Part shown: one piece after another, positions 1 to 6,115 of the stretch
How positions within the stretch are numbered: position 1 is the stretch's first letter
Layout of the letters: every line of letters begins with the position of its first letter
NCBI GenBank assembly: GCA_039198835.1
Contig: JBCCTH010000077.1
Coordinates: 1-12,255, forward strand
Length of the DNA stretch: 12,255 bases
Origin: Shimia_B sp039198835
GTDB lineage: Bacteria > Pseudomonadota > Alphaproteobacteria > Rhodobacterales > Rhodobacteraceae
Direction of reading: 5' to 3'
Program-made: the position numbers and the translations under genes
The notes under the pieces: generated by a model
Databases searched by the model: none
Seen by the model: the letters and a program-made list of their open reading frames with translations, nothing else
Told to the model about the DNA's origin: nothing

Positions 1-320
1 CCTGGGCGATCCTCACCGTGCTCATGATCGTGACGATGACGCTCTCGGACGTGCTCAACAACACCGCCACCACAATCGTTGCCGCCCCGGTGGGGATCGA
101 GATGGCGCGCGCGCTCGGTGTCTCGCCCGATCCTTTCCTTATGGCGGTGGCCATCGCAGCGTCGGCCGCTTTCCTCACGCCCATCGGGCATAAGAACAAC
201 ACGCTTATCCTCGGCCCCGGCGCTTACGGCTTTGGCGATTATTGGCGCATGGGGTTGCCGCTCGAAATCATCATCGTCGCCGTCTCGATCCCCGCGCTCC
301 TCATCGTTTGGCCGCTTTAG
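1..320 (+). CDS. SLC13/DASS-family permease, C-terminal fragment (5' end outside window)
   Basis: The open frame enters from the left edge (first full codon at base 3) and ends at TAG 318-320, leaving about 105 residues. It shows the last membrane segments of a divalent-anion/Na+ symporter-type permease. A SNN-like motif (LNNTATT) is followed about 40 residues later by LTPIGHKNN, then GPGAYGFGDYWRMG and a final hydrophobic helix ending IVWPL. The same order of motifs closes the complete SLC13 permease at 1735-3543, so the two are paralogues. In this family the SN(T/N) and TPIG(x)(x)N motifs line the substrate and Na+ sites. The substrate cannot be read from the fragment, and whether RCK_C domains are present is unknown. 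The stop codon overlaps that of the convergent LysR gene by four bases, so no separate terminator fits between them. Confidence 0.85.
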   Translation, partial: WAILTVLMIVTMTLSDVLNNTATTIVAAPVGIEMARALGVSPDPFLMAVAIAASAAFLTPIGHKNNTLILGPGAYGFGDYWRMGLPLEIIIVAVSIPALLIVWPL

Positions 321-1228
321 ACACGCGCCCCCCAGTCTTTCGTTCCGCCAAGCTCACTCAGCAGAAAATCGATGAACGCGCGCACTTTCGGTGAGACAAC
401 ATGGGTGCTCGGATAAACAAGCCAAAGCGCCATTTCCTGGTCGAGCTCCCAGTCCGGCAAGACCCTGAAAAGCCGCCCCTCGGCTATATCCTTGGCCACG
501 GCCCAAAGTGAGGTCAGGCAGATGCCCTGCCCGGTCAGCGCGGCGATCCGCTGGCTCTGGCCGTCATCGACGATCAGCCTCCCGCGCGCGGTTTTCGGGT
601 CAAACAGCCCTTTCGCGCCGCCTGGCCCGCGCAGCGGTGCCGCGTCCTGACGGCCAAAGGCGATGAGACGGTGCCCGCCAAGATCGTCAGGCCCGCTCAC
701 ACCGCCCGCCGCGGCGAGATAGCCCGGCGACGCGGCCAGGATACGCTGATCGTCGGCGAGTTTGCGCGCCTTCAGTGCCGAATCCGCGAGCATCATGTTG
801 CGAAGCGCGAGATCGAAACTCGCCTCGATCGGGTTCACAGGCGCATCCGAGAGCTTAAGGTCGAGCGTGAGATCCGGGTGACGCGACTGAAAACGCGGCA
901 ATAGGGGGATGATGAAGGCCTGCGCGAAGCTCGACGGGGCCGCGAAACGCAGCGTGCCTTTGAGCGAAGGGCGCTCTTGACCAAGGGCCGCGCGCGCGGC
1001 GGCCTCCTGGGCCAATATCTCGCGCGCGAAGGGCAGGAACTCTTCGCCCTCCAGGGACAAAGACACCTTGCGCGTGGAGCGGTAAAGCAGCGTGACCCCC
1101 AGCCCCTCTTCGAGTTTGGCCAGCCGCGCGCTCGCGACCGCCGCGCCAAAGCCCAGGCTGCGGCCCGCCGCCGAGATGTTGAGCGTCTCTGCGGCACGCA
1201 CGAAGAGGGCGATGTTCTGCGTGTCCAT
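317..1228 (-). CDS. LysR-family transcriptional regulator
   Basis: A 303-residue protein with standard LysR architecture. A winged helix-turn-helix occupies about residues 3-62 (start MDTQNIALFVRAAE, then SAAGRSLG and the turn before LAKLEEGLGV, LLYRSTRKVSLS). An effector-binding domain follows at about residues 90-290 (GTLRFAAPSSFAQ, DLALRN, DLGGHRLI, DDGQSQRIAALTGQGI). It resembles the CrgA-like branch. The ATG at 1226-1228 is supported by AGGA about seven bases upstream on this strand. LysR proteins usually act as tetramers and control a divergent gene and themselves; here the divergent neighbour is the DUF1330 gene at 1361. A candidate promoter (1259-1288) overlaps a 24-base palindrome, which fits autoregulation. 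The effector and regulon cannot be inferred. The 3' end overlaps the convergent permease gene. Confidence 0.93.
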   Translation of the reverse strand: MDTQNIALFVRAAETLNISAAGRSLGFGAAVASARLAKLEEGLGVTLLYRSTRKVSLSLEGEEFLPFAREILAQEAAARAALGQERPSLKGTLRFAAPSSFAQAFIIPLLPRFQSRHPDLTLDLKLSDAPVNPIEASFDLALRNMMLADSALKARKLADDQRILAASPGYLAAAGGVSGPDDLGGHRLIAFGRQDAAPLRGPGGAKGLFDPKTARGRLIVDDGQSQRIAALTGQGICLTSLWAVAKDIAEGRLFRVLPDWELDQEMALWLVYPSTHVVSPKVRAFIDFLLSELGGTKDWGARV

Positions 1229-1251
1229 CTTTTATCCTGCTTTTCAAAAAA

Positions 1252-1281
1252 CTGATGTAATAAAGCAGTTATTTACATAAT
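1252..1281 (+). promoter_or_regulatory. Candidate promoter for the DUF1330 gene
   Basis: On the plus strand CATAAT (1276-1281, five of six to the -10 consensus) lies 18 bases after CTGATG (1252-1257, only three of six to the -35). The poor -35 box is what one expects of an activator-dependent promoter. It overlaps both the LysR-gene promoter and the palindrome at 1255-1278. The predicted leader is about 70 bases. This is a weak call. Confidence 0.3.
1255..1278. promoter_or_regulatory. Palindromic LysR-type operator candidate
   Basis: ATGTAA (1255-1260) and its exact reverse complement TTACAT (1273-1278) are separated by 12 bases, and the inner AA/TT at 1263-1264 and 1269-1270 also pair. A second, overlapping dyad, ATAA-N5-TTAT, sits at 1260-1272. 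It is placed midway between divergent lysR and DUF1330 genes and over both candidate promoters, where LysR proteins typically bind. Binding by the adjacent regulator is inferred. Confidence 0.45.
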
Positions 1282-1288
1282 TTTTCAA
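1259..1288 (-). promoter_or_regulatory. Candidate sigma-70-type promoter for the LysR gene
   Basis: Read on the minus strand, TTGAAA (1283-1288, five of six matches to the -35 consensus) is followed after 18 bases by TTTATT (1259-1264, four of six to the -10). This predicts a start near 1252, a leader of about 24 bases and the AGGA ribosome site before ATG 1228. The region is clearly more AT-rich than its surroundings. Seen by eye only; no start site has been mapped. Confidence 0.4.
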
Positions 1289-1360
1289 GTCAATAGGTCT
1301 GTCTCACACGCAAATCCGCGCCCGCCGCGACACGGTGCAGCGCCTTCAGGAGACACATGC

Positions 1361-1621
1361 ATGCCCGCCTATTCCATCCTCGCCGTCACCCCATCCAACG
1401 ATGAGTGGATCCCCGATTACCTGCCGAAGGCAAACGCGCTCGTCAAAAAACATGGCGGCAGCTATCTCGCGCGCACCGCCGAGCACGAACAGATCGAAGG
1501 CAAAGACACGCCCGCCGCGCTCCGCATCATCATCGCCTGGCCGTCTCGCCAGGCCGCCCTCGATTTCGAAAACGACCCTGACTACAAACCGCATCTCGAC
1601 GCGCGGCTCAACGGCTCTTAA
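1361..1621 (+). CDS. DUF1330 family protein, probably shortened by an in-frame TAA
   Basis: An 86-residue product beginning MPAYSILAVTP, with the small ferredoxin-like alpha/beta-barrel pattern of DUF1330: strand 1 SILAVT, helix DYLPKANALVKKHGG, strands around YLAR and LRIIIAWPS, then RQAALDFENDPDYKPH before the stop. Family members of about 95-100 residues normally continue with one more strand. Here the frame stays meaningful beyond TAA 1619-1621, reading SYHYLVEAKDDLA and then TGA at 1661-1663, so a one-base nonsense change in a roughly 100-residue gene is likely. AGGAG (1348-1352) lies eight bases before ATG 1361 and selects that start over the out-of-frame ATG at 1357. Function is unknown; these are cytoplasmic dimers with no established reaction. 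It is divergent from the LysR gene and may be its target. Confidence 0.8.
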   Translation: MPAYSILAVTPSNDEWIPDYLPKANALVKKHGGSYLARTAEHEQIEGKDTPAALRIIIAWPSRQAALDFENDPDYKPHLDARLNGS

Positions 1622-1669
1622 AGCTATCACTATCTGGTCGAGGCCAAGGACGATCTCGCCTGAGGGCTT

Positions 1670-1718
1670 CGGGCGGGCGGGTGCGACTTTGCGGAGCAAA
1701 GAGCGCCCGGGCCGCCCG
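1670..1718. terminator. Large imperfect hairpin between convergent genes (possible bidirectional terminator)
   Basis: CTTTGC (1687-1692) and GCAAAG (1696-1701) form a stem with a GGA loop. Outside it GGGTGC (1679-1684) pairs with GCGCCC (1703-1708) with one G-T pair, and CGGGCGG (1670-1676) pairs with CCGCCCG (1712-1718) across a small internal loop. This gives about 19 base pairs in total. It begins seven bases after the TGA at 1661-1663 and lies 17 bases beyond the stop of the minus-strand permease. There is no T-run on either strand, so it is not a classical intrinsic terminator. A role as transcript end or 3' stabiliser for both genes is inferred. Confidence 0.5.
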
Positions 1719-1734
1719 ATAGGTCAAACAAAGA

Positions 1735-3543
1735 TCACAGGGGCCAGATGAACGGGATCAACGCCGAGGCGAGCATACCCACAGAGAGATTGAGCGGGAT
1801 ACCCACGCGCAGAAAATCGGTGAACTTATAGCCGCCGGGGCCGTAAACCAGCATGTTGGTCTGGTATCCGATAGGTGTGGCAAAGCTGCATGACGCGGCG
1901 ATCATAACGGCCACCACAAGCCCCCTCGGGTCGATCCCGATAGCTTGGGCAAGCCCGATGGCGATGGGCGTGAGCACGACAGCCACCGCATTGTTCGAAA
2001 CAGTTTCGGTCAAAAATGAAGTCAGCAGATAGACCGCCCAGACCACAAGGAAGGGCGGCAAATTCGCCAGCGCGGGCGCGATGGCGTCGACGATGAGGCG
2101 CACAGCGCCCGATGCCTCGAGCGCCGCCCCAATGGCCAGCATGGAAAAGATGAGCGCGAGAAGACGCCCGTCGATGAACGAAAACGCTTCATCGGCATCG
2201 ATGCACCGCGTCACCAGAACGAGCGCCACAGCCAGAATGGCCAGCAAAAAAATCGGGGCGAGCCCCAGCCCCGCGCAGATCACAAGCCCCGCCAAAGCCG
2301 CCAGCACGATGGGGGCCTGGCTGCGCCGGTAGGCACGTTCATTGGGCTGGGTGATATCAACGAGGCCCATATCGCTGGCCAAGCGGCGGATATCCTCGGG
2401 CGCGCCTTCAAGGAGAAGCGTGTCGCCCACTTGCACGATCAGATCATCGAGCTGACGCCCGATATTCTGGGCGCGTCGATGCACCGCCAGCGGATAAACG
2501 CCATAGCGGCGGCGCAACCGCAGCGAGCCCAGCGACCGCCCCACCATGCGCGCGCCCGGAGAGATCAAGACTTCCACCGTCGAGGTCTGCACAGAACTAA
2601 GCTTGTCGACCATCTTGACGTCTTTAGACGCTTGCAGGCCCAGAAGCTCGGTCATCTCCGTGCGCAGCACCACGCGGTCGCCCGCCTCCAAGAGCACGCC
2701 CTTCAGATTGCGCCGGAGCGAGGCATCGCCGCGCAAAACGTCGACCAGGCGAACACCTTCCCGCTTGAAGAGATCGATCTGGCCCACATCGCGTCCGATC
2801 AGCGCCGAGCCTTCGGGCACAGCGACCTCGGTGAAGAATTTCATCTTCGAGCGGTCGGATAACATCATCGCCATGCTGTCACGCACCGGCAAAAGCGCAG
2901 GGGCCAGATAGCGCAGATAGATCATCCCCCAGGCCACAAGCACGATCCCGAGAGGGGTCACCTCGAAAATCGAAAATGGCGCGAGCCCCTGATCGCGCGC
3001 GACACCGTCAACCAGGAGGTTGGTGGATGTGCCGATGAGCGTGAGCGTGCCGCCCAGGATCGCGGCATATGAAAGCGGGATAAGCACTTTCGAGGCCGCA
3101 AGCCCCAGAGTGCGTGCGAGCTGAACAAAGACCGGGATCATCACGACGACAACCGGCGTGTTCGAGACAAATGCCGAGGCGATGATCACAAACCCCATGA
3201 GCAAAACCACAGCGATCACCGGGCGCGATTTCGCCTGCCCGTCAGCATAGACCGTGAACGCATGGAGCGCGCCGGTGCGCACGAGCGCCCCCATGAGGAT
3301 GAACATCGCCGCGATTGTCCAAGGCGCGGGGTTTGACAGAACGCCAAGCGCCGCCTCATAGGGCAAAACGCCGAGGCCCAGCAGCACAGCCGCTCCGGTG
3401 ATCGCCACGACCTCAGTGGGGAAGATCTCGCGCACGAAAAGCGCGAACATGGTGGCCACGACAGCCAGTGCCACCACCGCCTGCCCGCCCGGCCCCAATC
3501 CCATAAGCTCGATCATGCTTTTCCCCAGCATTTTGGCGAGCAT
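1735..3543 (-). CDS. SLC13/DASS-family permease with two central RCK_C (TrkA-C) domains
   Basis: A 602-residue inner-membrane protein. Hydrophobic segments at about residues 20-220 include AFVSNTPVVVV (124-134) and GTSTNLL (171-177). Two soluble RCK_C domains follow, at about 237-304 and 322-395 (each running from a strand through a PEG/SPGARMVG-like turn to AGDRVVL or VGDTLLL). A second membrane block (410-602) carries TETVSNNAV (512-520) and ATPIGYQTN (555-563). This layout matches bacterial SLC13 permeases such as the cyanobacterial sulfate transporters Slr1753/Sll0640; anion:Na+ symport is likely, but the substrate is not readable. The RCK_C domains suggest gating by a cytoplasmic ligand. 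The ATG at 3543 follows the EamA stop by three bases but has a poor ribosome site; in-frame ATG 3516 is preceded by GGGGA and is a good alternative. It is probably the last gene of the ymdB unit. Confidence 0.92.
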   Translation of the reverse strand: MLAKMLGKSMIELMGLGPGGQAVVALAVVATMFALFVREIFPTEVVAITGAAVLLGLGVLPYEAALGVLSNPAPWTIAAMFILMGALVRTGALHAFTVYADGQAKSRPVIAVVLLMGFVIIASAFVSNTPVVVVMIPVFVQLARTLGLAASKVLIPLSYAAILGGTLTLIGTSTNLLVDGVARDQGLAPFSIFEVTPLGIVLVAWGMIYLRYLAPALLPVRDSMAMMLSDRSKMKFFTEVAVPEGSALIGRDVGQIDLFKREGVRLVDVLRGDASLRRNLKGVLLEAGDRVVLRTEMTELLGLQASKDVKMVDKLSSVQTSTVEVLISPGARMVGRSLGSLRLRRRYGVYPLAVHRRAQNIGRQLDDLIVQVGDTLLLEGAPEDIRRLASDMGLVDITQPNERAYRRSQAPIVLAALAGLVICAGLGLAPIFLLAILAVALVLVTRCIDADEAFSFIDGRLLALIFSMLAIGAALEASGAVRLIVDAIAPALANLPPFLVVWAVYLLTSFLTETVSNNAVAVVLTPIAIGLAQAIGIDPRGLVVAVMIAASCSFATPIGYQTNMLVYGPGGYKFTDFLRVGIPLNLSVGMLASALIPFIWPL

Positions 3544-3546
3544 TGC

Positions 3547-4479
3547 CTATGGCGCGGGGTCGTGCAACTCCCCCGCGCCCGGTCTCGGCTGAACCAGCGC
3601 CATCCCCGCAAACATCAAGACCAGAGACGCCCAAAGGAAAGGCGAATAGCCTTCGCCCAAAAGGAGCATCGCCCAAACGACACCGAAGCCCGTCACAAGA
3701 TAACTCACCTGAACGGCAAATGTCGGCCCTGCGCGCGACACCAGCCAGACATAAGTCGTGTAAACAATCGCGTGGATGAGCGCCGAAGCGATGATCGCGA
3801 TATCGGGCGCGCCCCACTCAGCCGCCGGATTAACCCATTGCCCGGTCAACAAAACAAGCGGGACGGCGATGAGCGTGCCCAAGAGCGACGCCCCGAAAAG
3901 CGCCTGGATCGGATCAAGACCAGCCAGACCGAAGCGCGCCACAAGATTGCCCTCCCACGCATAACAAAGTGGCGCGATCAGAGCGACAAAGACCCACCCC
4001 ACCACTGACCGATCCGGCAAGCTCGCATCGGGCACGACGATCAAAAGAACCCCCGCAAGGCCCAAAAGGAGCCCGAGAAGGCGCAAAAAGCTCAAGCGGT
4101 CGAGACCCAAGAAAAGAGCCACCGGAAACGCCATCATCGGGACAAGCGACAACAGGACCGACATCAACCCCGATTGAAGATAGACCACCGCCTGGTAAGA
4201 CGCCGAATTTGGCAGAAGCGTCCCGATGAGAGCGATCATGAGATAAACGCGCAGCGGGCCACGCCCCATGGGCATCCCCTTCCCGCGCAGGAGGTTCACC
4301 GCCCCCAACACAATCGTCGAGACCGCCAATTGCCAAAAAATGAGGCCGAAGGGCTGATAGCCGGTGCGCACCGCGATCTTGGCCAGCGGCTGCGTGATGC
4401 CCCATCCCGCGCCGAGAACGATGAGGATCGCCGTAAAAAAGAGGATCCGCTGCGGAGCGCGGTCTTGGGCCAGGGTCAT
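3547..4479 (-). CDS. EamA-domain (drug/metabolite transporter superfamily) permease
   Basis: A 310-residue protein with about ten hydrophobic helices arranged as two EamA repeats, roughly residues 14-148 and 158-296. The first repeat contains GAGWGITQPLAKIAVRTGYQ and ends in a GLAGVLLIVV helix. The second has CYAWEGNLVARFG and ends in LLLGEGYSPFLWASLVLMFAGMALV, the usual close of this fold. DMT permeases export or exchange small metabolites such as amino acids, but the sequence does not fix the substrate or direction. The ATG at 4477-4479 overlaps the ymdB-like TGA (4476-4478) as ATGA, indicating translational coupling, and three bases separate its stop from the annotated start of the SLC13 gene. 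It therefore sits in the middle of a three-gene unit. Confidence 0.92.
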   Translation of the reverse strand: MTLAQDRAPQRILFFTAILIVLGAGWGITQPLAKIAVRTGYQPFGLIFWQLAVSTIVLGAVNLLRGKGMPMGRGPLRVYLMIALIGTLLPNSASYQAVVYLQSGLMSVLLSLVPMMAFPVALFLGLDRLSFLRLLGLLLGLAGVLLIVVPDASLPDRSVVGWVFVALIAPLCYAWEGNLVARFGLAGLDPIQALFGASLLGTLIAVPLVLLTGQWVNPAAEWGAPDIAIIASALIHAIVYTTYVWLVSRAGPTFAVQVSYLVTGFGVVWAMLLLGEGYSPFLWASLVLMFAGMALVQPRPGAGELHDPAP

Positions 4480-5294
4480 GGGGCCGGCCCTTCGGGTTTG
4501 AGGCGCCCGCCCTGGCGCACAGGCGTCATCGCTATCGCCTGGCCGGTCATATCATCGGTTTCCACAAAGACCCCGGCCAGCGTCGCTTCGCCCAGCGCCG
4601 GCGTGAACCGCCCTTTTGGCATGCCGGTCAAAAAGCGGCGCATCGGTTCGCCCGGCTCCATGCCGATAACCGATTGATAATCGCCGCACATGCCCGCATC
4701 GGTGAGATAGGCTGTGCCTTTGTCCATGATCTGCGCGTCGCCGGTGGGCACATGCGTATGGGTGCCGACAACGAGGCTCGCGCGCCCATTGGCGAAATGC
4801 CCCATCGCCATCTTTTCAGATGTGGCCTCGGCATGAACATCAAGGAGCGCCGCGGCCACATTCCCCCCGATCTTGTGACGGCCAAAGACGGCATCGACCG
4901 TGGAAAAGGGGTCATCGAATGGCCGCTTCATGAAGACCTGCCCCAGAACCTGCGCCACCAAGACCTTGCGACCGCGCGTCGCCTCGAAAATCGCCGCGCC
5001 GCGCCCCGGCGCGCCCTTGGCGTAATTGAGCGGGCGGATGATGCGCGGTTCTTTCTCAATGAACCCCAGCATATCCTTTTGGTCGAAAGCGTGGTCGCCC
5101 AGCGTCAGGCAATCACACCCGGCATCAAGAAGCGCGCGGGCGTGATCAGCGCTGAGCCCGGCTCCGCCCGTTGCGTTTTCCGCGTTGACACAAACGAAAT
5201 CGAGCCGCCACTCCTGGCGAAGGTTTGGGAGCTTTTCGATGATGGCCGCACGGCCGGCGCGGCCCATCACATCGCCCAGAAAAAGAATGCGCAT
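4476..5294 (-). CDS. YmdB/TIGR00282-family metallophosphoesterase
   Basis: A 272-residue cytoplasmic protein, full length for the family. Motifs in order: LGDVMGRAGR (6-15), NAENATGG (37-44), LGDHAFDQKD (65-74), DVHAEATSEK (152-161), GTHTHVPTGD (177-186) and TDAGMCGDY (198-206). Bacillus subtilis YmdB and Deinococcus DR1281 are dimetal 2',3'-cyclic-nucleotide phosphodiesterases. By alignment from memory their ligands correspond here to D8, E39, N40, H153, H179 and H181, with H68 catalytic. The residue before that His is usually Asn (GNH) but is Asp67 here. The ATG at 5294 has no clear ribosome site, but it begins exactly at the conserved MRILFLGDV start. It is the first gene of the unit with the EamA and SLC13 transporters; no functional link to them is known. 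Confidence 0.93.
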   Translation of the reverse strand: MRILFLGDVMGRAGRAAIIEKLPNLRQEWRLDFVCVNAENATGGAGLSADHARALLDAGCDCLTLGDHAFDQKDMLGFIEKEPRIIRPLNYAKGAPGRGAAIFEATRGRKVLVAQVLGQVFMKRPFDDPFSTVDAVFGRHKIGGNVAAALLDVHAEATSEKMAMGHFANGRASLVVGTHTHVPTGDAQIMDKGTAYLTDAGMCGDYQSVIGMEPGEPMRRFLTGMPKGRFTPALGEATLAGVFVETDDMTGQAIAMTPVRQGGRLKPEGPAP

Positions 5295-5386
5295 GAGCGT
5301 GAGGTAGAGCGATTAACCGGCAAAGGGAAGGCCGCGAAAGCGCGCCCGCCCACCTCCCCGCCACGCTGCGCTCGCGCCGCCGGTGG

Positions 5387-5413
5387 CGCCGCTTCGCGGC
5401 GAGGCGCTTTTTT
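5387..5413 (+). terminator. Terminator-like hairpin plus T6 on the strand opposite to the genes
   Basis: CGCCGC (5387-5392) pairs with GCGGCG (5396-5401) over a TTC loop, and AGGCGC then TTTTTT (5408-5413) follow. An alternative stem, GCGCC (5386-5390) with GGCGC (5403-5407), ends exactly at the T-run. The geometry is that of an intrinsic terminator read left to right. All neighbouring genes read right to left, so there is no obvious plus-strand transcript for it to end. On the minus strand it would instead be a structured part of the ymdB leader. Confidence 0.4.
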
Positions 5414-5505
5414 CCGATGCCCGTCACGGTGGCGAGGTTCAGATGCCCCAGGCGGGCGGAGCGGAAGAAAAGTGAAGCACGGGGCCCGCACCTTCATTTT
5501 TCCAT

Positions 5506-5522
5506 AAAAACTCCCCCCGGAG
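5506..5522 (-). terminator. Weak intrinsic terminator after the cyclo-ligase gene
   Basis: Read on the minus strand, CTCC (5522-5519), a GGGG loop, GGAG (5514-5511) and TTTTT (5510-5506) begin 11 bases after the cyclo-ligase stop at 5534. The stem is only four G-C/A-T pairs, so it may be leaky. Its place at the end of the mgtE/cyclo-ligase pair supports the function. Confidence 0.4.
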
Positions 5523-5533
5523 GGTCGGGCCTG

Positions 5534-6115
5534 TCATCTGGCCAAAGGGTCAGAGGCAGGGCGCGGCACGATGCAACGCGTCTGTGTCACAACAAGATCA
5601 AGGGGCGCGTCGTTGGGCTCCTTGGGAAGGGCATCGGCCTCTTGGGCCGCGAAAGCGTAGCCGACCGCCAGAATGGCGCGCTCGGCGCGCAGCCGTTCCA
5701 GCGTCCGATCATAAAAGCCGCCGCCATAACCCAACCGCCCGCCCGAGCGATCGAAGGCGACGAGCGGCACGATGATGATCTCAGGCACAAGAAATTCAGG
5801 GTCGGCGGGGATGCGCGCTTTGAAAGGGCCGTCCACGAGGGGCATGTCGGGCGTCCAGCGCGCAAACCTAAGAGGCCGGCCCGCGGCCTCAATGACGGGG
5901 ATCGCCACCGGGCCATGGAGGGCGGCCTCCGCCATGGCGGGGAGAGGGTCGATCTCGGAGTTGATGGGCATGTATCCGGCGATGCATTTGCCCCTGTGGT
6001 CTGTCAAAAACTCCATGAGCCGCGCGGATTGGCCGGGCCCCGCGCGCCCATGGGCCACTTTCCTGCGTGCAAATGCCGCTTTGCGCGCGGCGGCTTTCGC
6101 CTCAGCCACGCTCAC
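5534..6115 (-). CDS. 5-formyltetrahydrofolate cyclo-ligase
   Basis: A 193-residue product, the normal size for this enzyme, which converts 5-formyl-THF and ATP to 5,10-methenyl-THF in the cytoplasm. The N-terminus is basic (KAAARKAAFARRK, residues 7-19) as in the ATP-binding helix. YMPINSEIDPLP (48-59) is the substrate-side loop. The signature VPLVAFDRSGGRLGYGGGFYDR (from 116; glycine-rich core 125-133, YDR ending at 137) is the diagnostic folate/ATP motif. The frame stays open far upstream, but that extension is only the shadow of mgtE. The start is taken as GTG 6113-6115, which overlaps the mgtE TGA as GTGA and gives a 4-base coupled overlap; GTG 6107-6109 is a possible alternative. It is co-transcribed behind mgtE and followed by a weak terminator. 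Confidence 0.93.
   Translation of the reverse strand: MSVAEAKAAARKAAFARRKVAHGRAGPGQSARLMEFLTDHRGKCIAGYMPINSEIDPLPAMAEAALHGPVAIPVIEAAGRPLRFARWTPDMPLVDGPFKARIPADPEFLVPEIIIVPLVAFDRSGGRLGYGGGFYDRTLERLRAERAILAVGYAFAAQEADALPKEPNDAPLDLVVTQTRCIVPRPASDPLAR

Larger units (their letters stand above)
5295..5533. other. Intergenic region between the cyclo-ligase and ymdB-like genes
   Basis: This is the longest gene-free stretch of the window. It contains the weak minus-strand terminator at 5506-5522 and the plus-strand hairpin with T-run at 5387-5413; the stretch from about 5341 to 5405 is a G/C-rich tract of overlapping inverted repeats. A promoter for the ymdB unit is expected here, but I could not find a convincing -35/-10 pair. 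No protein with family character is visible. Confidence 0.6.

Noticed and set aside
5267..5497. Possible small minus-strand protein of 76 residues upstream of the ymdB-like gene
   Set aside because: It is an Arg/Pro/Ala-rich product with no family character, starting just downstream of the terminator-like hairpin and running into the ymdB-like gene.
4674..5507. A 277-codon plus-strand open frame opposite the ymdB-like gene
   Set aside because: It is antisense to a conserved enzyme, with Arg/Ala-rich composition and no recognisable motif.
5295..5533. 6S RNA next to the cyclo-ligase gene
   Set aside because: 6S RNA often lies upstream of this gene, but here mgtE overlaps it. The downstream gap does not show the long rod with a central bubble that I would expect.
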